A DNA stretch of 8,179 nt, from the NCBI GenBank assembly GCA_039029515.1, contig JBCCFX010000180.1, positions 1 through 8,179 of the forward strand, written 5' to 3'. The notes below the pieces were generated by a model. That model made no database searches. It was given only the letters and a program-made list of their open reading frames with translations, and was not told where the DNA came from. Both the position numbers and the translations under genes were made by a program. Origin of the DNA: JBCCFX01 sp039029515 (GTDB lineage Bacteria > Planctomycetota > Phycisphaerae > Phycisphaerales > SM1A02). The number at the start of each line of letters is the position of its first letter. Within the stretch, counting starts at the first letter, position 1. Positions 6,855 to 8,179 of the stretch are shown piece by piece.

Positions 6855-7946
6855 TCATTGCTCCACGAGGCGATCCTGTTCGCCCAGATACTCGCGTCGA
6901 TAGCGCACCGCGAAGAACACAGCACCAAGCATCAGTGCCGGAATCGGCGGCACAAATGCGGCAATCCACTTGATGCGACGTTGAATTGCCGACACGCCCT
7001 GCTCCAGCTCCGAGCGTGCACGCAGCAGTCGCTGCTGTTTTTCCAGTTCAATCTGCGCGGTGACGGCTTCCAGTCGTCGGGTCTCGTCGCGACGAACCGT
7101 TTCTTCCATGATCGATCGTGTCGTCGGATCCAGATCAGTGCGCGCCCGAATCTCCGCAAGCTGGTTGTTCAAGCGTTCCTGCGCATCGGTCAGCTGATCC
7201 TGCGCCGCAGATTCCGCAGCGTTCTGTTCATCGAACTCCCGATCCTGATACACCTGACTCTCCGCTTCAACTCGCGTCAACGTTCGATGCTCCGGCCGAT
7301 GATTGCGCAGCGTCACGAAGGACTCATCGCCAACCAGCACGTCAATGCAGTTCAGCGCGAACGTCACGTTATCGAACGAAAGATCCGTCGATCCTTCGCG
7401 CCGCAACGCAAAGAACGCTTCTCCGATCACATCCGCATCGGACACCATGACGACGTTGACCGTATCTTCGGCGCCTTCACCGACGCGACGGGGAATCGTG
7501 CCACGAACATGCATCGCCAACGGATAGCGTTGCGGCGACGCATAACGTTCCACGTTTGCGATCGCTCGTAGGCGGCCATTTGGCGTGGTCTCATAGAGCT
7601 TTGAGAACTCGGTGTCGCCCGACGTGACGCCGGTCTGCATGAGCGGCTGCGCATCGAGCGTCGGAATTCCACCTCCCACACGTGTCTCGATGAATCCCGG
7701 GAATGTCAGCACGATCTCCTGAAGTCCCGCGGTAATCGGTGAATCATCGTTGAACGGATCCGGATTCTCGGGATGCTCGACGATGAAGACGATTTCCGGC
7801 GGCACTTCCGCAAACACCGGATGCGGATTCACCGTCGCCCAGACCAACGACTGCGACCGCCACCGTAATCCCAACGATTGCAGCAAGCCATCGAAGTCGC
7901 CCTTGCGCGGCGGACCCGCATTCGAACCCTGCTGGTTGCGTGGCAT
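6855..7946 (-). CDS. GldG-like ABC transporter auxiliary protein (ABC_transp_aux), C-terminal part only
   Basis: 363 residues from the first in-frame ATG, which is probably not the true start. What remains is the C-terminal portion of a GldG-like extracytoplasmic subunit: IVFIVEHPENPDPFNDDSPIT (~52-72), VVMVSDADVIGEAFFA (165-180), DNVTFALNCIDVLVGDESF (192-210) with VTLRNHR just after it, a charged, probably coiled-coil stretch (223-324), and a C-terminal membrane helix (~327-347) before a basic tail RYRREYLGEQ. These match the end of the ABC_transp_aux family, whose members usually have a further several hundred residues plus an N-terminal membrane helix. The reading frame stays open upstream of 7946 for another 20 codons, ending in DPFPQFNPRLSP, which resembles family linker sequence, then meets TAA at 8007-8009 in AT-rich DNA. 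No good ribosome site precedes 7946. The gene is therefore 5'-truncated, either biologically or by assembly. It is followed, overlapping, by the DUF4340 gene. Confidence 0.75.
   Translation of the reverse strand: MPRNQQGSNAGPPRKGDFDGLLQSLGLRWRSQSLVWATVNPHPVFAEVPPEIVFIVEHPENPDPFNDDSPITAGLQEIVLTFPGFIETRVGGGIPTLDAQPLMQTGVTSGDTEFSKLYETTPNGRLRAIANVERYASPQRYPLAMHVRGTIPRRVGEGAEDTVNVVMVSDADVIGEAFFALRREGSTDLSFDNVTFALNCIDVLVGDESFVTLRNHRPEHRTLTRVEAESQVYQDREFDEQNAAESAAQDQLTDAQERLNNQLAEIRARTDLDPTTRSIMEETVRRDETRRLEAVTAQIELEKQQRLLRARSELEQGVSAIQRRIKWIAAFVPPIPALMLGAVFFAVRYRREYLGEQDRLVEQ
6861..6864 (-). promoter_or_regulatory. Ribosome binding site for the DUF4340 gene, inside the preceding gene
   Basis: GGAG (minus strand) lies within the last codons of the GldG-like gene: 8 bases before ATG 6852 but only 2 before ATG 6858, which overlaps the upstream stop as ATGA. 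It favours the inner start and indicates translational coupling. Confidence 0.5.
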
Positions 7947-8006
7947 AAGCTTCGGGGCCGCAGGTGACAGCCGAGGATTGAATTGTGGGAACGGATCTAC
8001 TGTGTG

Positions 8007-8179
8007 TTATTTATTAAACAAAGCAAAGTCGAATAAGAAGTCCGACTAATAAATTTGTGGCCTCATATTTGGCGTTCTACACGATTTGTAGTACATTTGT
8101 AGTGCTTCTTAATCAGGGTAGAACTCTTAAATAAGTCCGTCCTTGTTTTGTCTTTAAAGTTGTGGTACTTTAAGGACAA
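8007..8179. other. AT-rich segment abutting the truncated GldG-like gene; possible mobile-element end or assembly junction
   Basis: About 34% GC by hand count over 8001-8179, against about 64% in 7801-7920. The change coincides with loss of the GldG-like frame. It contains no recognisable gene but several short repeats: ATTTGTAGT twice (8084-8092, 8095-8103), AAGTCCG twice (8038-8044, 8133-8139), an inverted pair GTTCTAC/GTAGAAC (8074-8080, 8118-8124), AGTCG/CGACT (8027-8031, 8043-8047), and a terminal palindrome. A minus-strand frame is open from the edge to a TGA at 8063-8065: 38 codons, ten Lys/Arg against three acidic residues, not recognised. Repeat-rich, AT-rich sequence is compatible with an insertion-element end or other foreign insert; a chimeric contig end is equally possible. 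Confidence 0.4.
8148..8179. repeat. 13-bp inverted repeat ending exactly at the window edge
   Basis: Left arm TTGTCTTTAAAGT (8148-8160), loop TGTGGT (8161-8166), right arm ACTTTAAGGACAA (8167-8179). Twelve of 13 positions are complementary and the remaining one could be a G-T wobble in RNA. It could be an element terminus, a structured RNA hairpin, or a palindrome that stopped assembly. Confidence 0.7.

Noticed and set aside
6208..7571. Plus-strand frames of 231 and 237 codons opposite the DUF4340 and GldG-like genes
   Set aside because: Compositionally Arg/His/Ser-rich shadows without motifs; the minus strand has coupled genes with recognisable domains.

Overview
The window reads as chromosomal DNA of a GC-rich bacterium, most likely a planctomycete (Phycisphaerae-like). 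This is an inference from gene families and architecture: a His-rich FtsX/MacB-type permease next to DUF3299-like membrane-anchored proteins, and a GldG-like (ABC_transp_aux) plus DUF4340 pair. No rRNA or tRNA is present to settle it. Coding density is very high: most neighbouring genes are separated by 1 to 35 bases or overlap by a few. The last ~175 bases are different, only about 34% GC by hand count against about 64% in the coding sequence just before them.

Layout. (A) 35-3219, plus strand: a three-gene run. Two paralogous secreted or membrane-anchored proteins share a C-terminal domain with a striking WDGCCIGxPPS motif (DUF3299-like). They are followed by an ABC-type permease of the FtsX/MacB fold whose extracytoplasmic part carries 42 histidines within 90 residues, partly encoded by a 42-bp tandem repeat. 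No ATPase lies in the window; it may be encoded upstream. The likely theme is handling of a transition metal, perhaps zinc, at the membrane. (B) 3240-3941, minus strand: a zinc-dependent N-acetylmuramoyl-L-alanine amidase (Amidase_2/PGRP fold) with a Tat-like lipoprotein signal. (C) 4120-5502, plus strand: a PLP-dependent cystathionine beta-synthase/cysteine synthase with a C-terminal CBS-domain pair, divergent from the amidase across a ~178-bp intergenic region holding a small hairpin. (D) 5506-~8006, minus strand: a DUF4340 protein and, just upstream and translationally coupled, the C-terminal part of a GldG-like ABC auxiliary protein. These normally sit at the end of a gliding-motility-type ABC transporter operon.

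The main anomaly is the right edge. The GldG-like reading frame continues upstream of its only ATG (7946) with residues that look like family sequence (DPFPQFNP), then hits a stop at 8007-8009, exactly where the DNA becomes AT-rich and full of short repeats. The window ends precisely on a 13-bp inverted repeat. The gene has therefore lost its N-terminal half to an insertion, a rearrangement or an assembly chimera.

The most interesting candidate system is the DUF3299-like pair with the His-rich permease (A). The most interesting structural signal is the junction near 8000-8010.
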